A stretch of 64,000 nucleotides of DNA from Sporolactobacillus putidus (lineage in GTDB: Bacteria > Bacillota > Bacilli > Bacillales > Sporolactobacillaceae). The notes under the pieces were generated by a model. It saw only the letters and a list, made by a program, of their open reading frames with translations, was not told the DNA's origin and did no database searches. Every line of letters starts with the position of its first letter. The first letter of the stretch is position 1. Where the stretch lies: positions 248,001 through 312,000 of the forward strand of contig NZ_BMOK01000003.1 in assembly GCF_014647035.1 (NCBI RefSeq), read 5' to 3'. The translations under genes and the position numbers were made by a program. Shown one piece after another: positions 60,474 to 64,000 of the stretch.

Positions 60474-62226
60474 TTTCATCACCTTCTTCTTCAAACTGTG
60501 TCCTGCAGATTTCCCGGTAAAGAGAAGAGGTTTTAAAAAGATGGTCATGGGTGCCTATGGCTTCAATCTTTCCGTTGTCCATCACGATAATTTTATCTGC
60601 GTCGATAATTGAGGAAATTCTTTGCGAGATGATGATGCACGTGAGTCGGTCATCAAGGTTCTTCAGCTTTTTTCTGATTCTCCCGTCCGTGCGTGCGTCT
60701 ACCGCACTGGTGGCGTCGTCAAGAATAAGCACCTCGGGTCGGCGGATCAATGCCCGCGCGATCGCGATGCGCTGCTTCTGGCCGCCGGAAAAATTAACAC
60801 CGCCCTGACCGATCATCGCATCAAATCCATGCGGCGTACTTCGGATAAAACCATCCGCTTCTGCAGTAACCGCAGCTTTCAGAATAGCTTCATCACTTGC
60901 TTTTTCATCGCCCCAGCGTATATTTTCCCTGACGGATCCTGAAAAAAGTAGGGATTTTTGCGGAACAACGGCCAGCTTTCTCCTCAGGTGATCTTCGCTA
61001 AACGTTTTGATATTTCTTCCGTCAAGTATGATCTCGCCTTTGTCCGGGTCATAGAAACGCAGGAGCAGGTTCACAAGCGTTGTTTTTCCTGATGCGATCG
61101 GACCGATGATCCCCACGGTTTCTCCCGGATTGACATCAAAACTGATGTCTTTGATGAACGGTTCCGTATGTTCTGCGTTTTTAACATACGAAAAAGAGAC
61201 GTGACGGAAAGTCAGCCTGCCTTTCTGCGCTTTAACGACTGATCTGCTCTGTTCTTCGTCATCCGAATCGGGAAAAAACATGTCATTTTCCTCCCGTATC
61301 ACCTCGCCGATCCGCTCAGCAGAAGCCCTCGCTCTGACAAACATGTTAAAAGCGCCGTTGACTACCATGACGGCGAACAGGATCTGCATCATGTAGCTGA
61401 TAAACGCGATGATTGAGCCGACCTGCATCGTTCCGTTGTTCACGCCGATCCCGCCGAACCAGATAATGGCAATGATTCCCGAATTAATAGACAGGTTGAC
61501 CAGCGGGCCGAAAAGACTGCCGACTTTGGCTGCCGAAGTCGACAGATTGCCGAGGTTTCGATTGTTTTTCCGGAAGCGTTCCTCTTCATATGAAAAACGG
61601 CTGAACACTTTGACAACCCGGATACCGGAAAGATACTCCTGCATGGACATATTGACACGATCCAATGCGGACTGCACCTTTCGATAATAAGGGTAGCTGA
61701 TTTTCATGTTCAGATAGATCAAGAGAGCGATGATCGGGGCGATCGCAATCAAAGTGACGGATAGTCTCGGATTCAGCCGGATCGCCATCAGCAGGCTGCC
61801 GATGCCGACAATCGGCGCCTTCATCATCACCCGCATCAGCCCATTGGCAAAAGTCTGCACCCGGGTTACATCGTTTGTCAGCCGGGTGATCAATGTGGCG
61901 CTGCCGAACCGGTCAATGTTGTTCTGAGAAAAGCCCTGAATTTTCATGTACAAATCCTGTCTCAAATCCATGGCAAAGTTCTGTGAAACGTCGACTGAAA
62001 GGACATTACGCACACAGGCACAGATGGCGCCGACAAGAGTAATCAGAAGCATCAGCATCCCGTAATGGATAATGAATGAAACATCCGAACGGGCCACACC
62101 CTGGTCGACAATCCGGGACATCATGGCAGGCTGCATCAGATCAGCCAAAGCCTCACCTGTCAGAAAAGCAATAGCGATCATAAATTTCAAACGATACCTT
62201 TTCCAATAGATTTTCAAATAGTCCAT
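60466..62226 (-). CDS. ABC exporter half-transporter, degenerate-site subunit (YfiB-like)
   Basis: 586 residues: six helices (about 15-300, with ALADLMQPAMMSRIVDQGVA) and an NBD with Walker A GPIASGKTTLVNL, signature FSGGQKQRI, Walker B VLILDDATSAVD and a switch Gln in IIISQRISSI. The catalytic Glu is Asp and the H-loop His is Gln, the pattern of the degenerate partner in heterodimeric exporters such as TM287/288 or BmrCD. It precedes its canonical partner in the same operon. Confidence 0.9.
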   Translation of the reverse strand: MDYLKIYWKRYRLKFMIAIAFLTGEALADLMQPAMMSRIVDQGVARSDVSFIIHYGMLMLLITLVGAICACVRNVLSVDVSQNFAMDLRQDLYMKIQGFSQNNIDRFGSATLITRLTNDVTRVQTFANGLMRVMMKAPIVGIGSLLMAIRLNPRLSVTLIAIAPIIALLIYLNMKISYPYYRKVQSALDRVNMSMQEYLSGIRVVKVFSRFSYEEERFRKNNRNLGNLSTSAAKVGSLFGPLVNLSINSGIIAIIWFGGIGVNNGTMQVGSIIAFISYMMQILFAVMVVNGAFNMFVRARASAERIGEVIREENDMFFPDSDDEEQSRSVVKAQKGRLTFRHVSFSYVKNAEHTEPFIKDISFDVNPGETVGIIGPIASGKTTLVNLLLRFYDPDKGEIILDGRNIKTFSEDHLRRKLAVVPQKSLLFSGSVRENIRWGDEKASDEAILKAAVTAEADGFIRSTPHGFDAMIGQGGVNFSGGQKQRIAIARALIRRPEVLILDDATSAVDARTDGRIRKKLKNLDDRLTCIIISQRISSIIDADKIIVMDNGKIEAIGTHDHLFKTSSLYREICRTQFEEEGDENG

Positions 62227-62300
62227 TCATGCCCTCCTTACGATTCCAATCCTGAATAGCATAACGCTGAGTTTTTTTCCGAGGCATGATCATGTATTTT

Positions 62301-63959
62301 TTACGAATGACCGGAACCCAGCATTTCATAGCCAAGCAAAGCCATTTCAAGACAATAGCGCCTTTGCGGCTCAAAAAAATCTTCTCCCAAAAGATCGGTC
62401 AGTTTTTCCAGACGGTTGTATAGAGTTTGTCTGTGTATAAACAGTTGTTTAGCGGTTTCACCTTTTGAGCCCATGTTTTTGAAGTAAACGTCAAGCGTTG
62501 CGATCAGATTTAAGTGATGCTTGCTGTCATAGGTGATTAAATCGCCTAATTCATCGCTGACAAAGGTAGTCAAAACCTGCTGCGGAATGGCTTTCAGCAA
62601 TTGATAGATACCTATATTATCATAAAAACAGTACCGTTTCATGGACGGAACGGTTTTCGAGAGCTCAATAACCTGATAGGCTTCGTTAAAACTTCTCCAA
62701 GTTTCAAGGAGTTCATTCCTCGCTTTTCCAAAGCCGGCATGAAAAACTAAACCGCCTAGTGCCTGTTCGATAAACTTTTTCAGGCCTTCGATCAGTGCCT
62801 GAATGTTGTCCTTTAATAAAATCACGGATGCATCGTTTACCTTTTCTTTAGCGCATAAGAGATAGATTTGGTTGCCTTTCATCATGATCAGATGATGCAT
62901 TTGGTACTTTTTCAGGAGAGACCTGATGAGAACCAGAATGTCCTGATTCATCGCTTCCATGCGTTCCGGTCCCGCTTCGATCACATTGTGTTCGAATTCA
63001 ATGACTCCTCCGATGAAGAGATAGTTTCCTTCATTGGGTGCGGGAAGTCCCATGCGCATCTGCGCCTGTTCTTCGCTTTCTATTTGCCTGCTTAAAATAT
63101 CCTGTATCAGTTCATTCTGATTTCTTAATATTTTTTCTTCCAGGAACTGCGTTCGAAGCAAAAGGGTCGCAACGGCTTTTGCTGTATAATCGGTCAGCAG
63201 CATCATATATTCCGTCGGATGGCTTTGATGAAGAATCATGCCGACATGGGAAAAAACCTGTCCGAAACAGATAACGGGCTGGATCAGGAAAAAATGATGC
63301 TCGTCCATCTTCAATACATTTGCCTCCTGCACGGAAATCAAGTCCCCTTTTTTTTCCTTGTAAAAGGCGCTGAACTGTTCGGCCGTCTCCTTATCTATTT
63401 CAGGATAGAATTTGTTCGTCTCAGTTGAAGAAAGATAAACAATCTGACCGGATGTATATTTATGGAGCAGACGAAGAACAGCCGGAATATCCGTGCTTCG
63501 CAGGATAATCTGCTGCTGTTTCTGTGAAAACTGCTCAAGATTTTTCATGACTTCAAAATGCTGATTGATCAGGAAGGAATGAATGTCCTGTGTAATCTCC
63601 TCGAAACGGACCGGTTGTCTGAATAGTATCAGCGGAAAGTCATATTCATTGCAAAGCTTAATGATTTCTTCAGGTATTTCATCAATTGTCGTTCCAAACT
63701 CGATACAGAGGCCGGCGGTCTCATGGTCAATGATCTGGAGCATGTAATCAAGTCCGGATTCCACAGACCGTTTCAACCAAAGGCCGGTGGTCAGAATCAG
63801 ATCATTTTTACTGACATAAGGAGCAGCATGTGTAATTTCCAATATATGAACCCACCGAACTTCCCGATAGATCCCTTTTCCGCCGGCAATCAGTTTTGCA
63901 CGATGAAAAAGTGGTCTTTCTAGAACGTCTTTGATGCAAAATGACATTTCCTCAACCAT
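62301..63959 (-). CDS. PucR family transcriptional regulator
   Basis: 552 residues. The N-terminal PucR domain (about 5-120) includes REVRWVHILEITHAAPYVSKNDLILTTG, and the C-terminal helix-turn-helix of the PucR/CdaR type reads MGSKGETAKQLFIHRQTLYNRLEKLTDLLG (about 500-530). Such proteins activate purine, glycine betaine or amino-acid catabolic genes. The ATG at 63959 has CGAGGTG 7 nt upstream; a GTG three codons earlier is possible. Its target is not in the window; the adjacent exporter operon is a candidate by position only. Confidence 0.88.
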   Translation of the reverse strand: MVEEMSFCIKDVLERPLFHRAKLIAGGKGIYREVRWVHILEITHAAPYVSKNDLILTTGLWLKRSVESGLDYMLQIIDHETAGLCIEFGTTIDEIPEEIIKLCNEYDFPLILFRQPVRFEEITQDIHSFLINQHFEVMKNLEQFSQKQQQIILRSTDIPAVLRLLHKYTSGQIVYLSSTETNKFYPEIDKETAEQFSAFYKEKKGDLISVQEANVLKMDEHHFFLIQPVICFGQVFSHVGMILHQSHPTEYMMLLTDYTAKAVATLLLRTQFLEEKILRNQNELIQDILSRQIESEEQAQMRMGLPAPNEGNYLFIGGVIEFEHNVIEAGPERMEAMNQDILVLIRSLLKKYQMHHLIMMKGNQIYLLCAKEKVNDASVILLKDNIQALIEGLKKFIEQALGGLVFHAGFGKARNELLETWRSFNEAYQVIELSKTVPSMKRYCFYDNIGIYQLLKAIPQQVLTTFVSDELGDLITYDSKHHLNLIATLDVYFKNMGSKGETAKQLFIHRQTLYNRLEKLTDLLGEDFFEPQRRYCLEMALLGYEMLGSGHS

Positions 63960-64000
63960 AGCCGTCACCTCGTAAAGTCACATCATATATCATCGAATGT

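Overview
The window reads as chromosome of a low-to-moderate G+C Bacillales-type Firmicute. Evidence: the yprA-yprB-ypsA-gpsB-rnpB-ypsC order with a class B RNase P RNA, a parE-parC pair, a TPP riboswitch ahead of thiW-thiD, a CYP152-type P450, a thioredoxin-coupled ArsC and many AGGAGG-like ribosome binding sites, several of them serving TTG or GTG starts (parE, yumC, menF, a small membrane-peptide gene). A lineage such as Sporolactobacillaceae or Bacillaceae is possible, but the sequence alone does not fix the genus.

Layout. 1-5.0 kb (+): 3' end of a CoA-transferase gene, catechol 2,3-dioxygenase, TPP riboswitch, thiW-thiD, an intergenic 21-bp repeat array and a fatty-acid P450 peroxygenase. 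5.2-8.9 kb (-): DUF975 membrane protein and an arsR-acr3-arsC-arsM operon with its promoter and dyad. 8.9-10.9 kb: a second, unrelated 21-bp repeat array, decayed or accessory DNA, then a XerS-type recombinase (+) with a dif-like palindrome just upstream. 11-18.5 kb (-): Nudix, xpt, DUF4247 lipoprotein, DUF4178, PspA, EXLDI protein, a two-domain methyltransferase, YumC reductase. 18.8-19.8 kb (+): two related membrane proteins. 19.8-27.9 kb (-): two FluC/CrcB subunits, ParC, ParE, M32 carboxypeptidase, YpsC. 28.0-33.2 kb (-): rnpB, gpsB, ypsA, mrfB, mrfA. 33.4-37 kb: sirtuin (+), PpaX-like phosphatase (-) and a broken yyaL (-). 37.3-42.2 kb (-): nucleotide-sugar cluster of gmd, a broken fcl, manC and a protein made of two copies of one domain. 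42.7-47.8 kb (-): menF-menD-menH-menC without menB or menE. 48.1-49.8 kb (+): SatD family gene and an apparently frameshifted DUF3307 gene. 49.9-54.0 kb (-): ABC-2 permease, its TetR regulator with twin operators, OatA-like acyltransferase. 54.6-54.8 kb (+): a 43-residue membrane peptide gene behind a LexA-like box. 55-64 kb: alpha/beta hydrolase (-), HpaB-type monooxygenase (+), a pyruvate oxidase remnant (-), DUF421 protein (+), a heterodimeric ABC exporter (-) and a PucR regulator (-).

Themes. (i) Three LexA-like boxes lie in front of mrfA (or the divergent sirtuin gene), satD and the unannotated small membrane peptide, suggesting a local set of DNA-damage-responsive genes. (ii) Two gene-free stretches carry arrays with an exact 21-bp period, about two turns of B-DNA, but unrelated consensus sequences. 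(iii) A 34-bp palindrome precedes xerS, the position difSL occupies relative to xerS in streptococci. (iv) Three genes show short length changes: a 20-nt insertion in yyaL beside its CxxC motif, a net loss of about 13 nt in fcl, and probably one missing C in the DUF3307 gene. These are either recent decay or assembly errors, and raw reads would tell.
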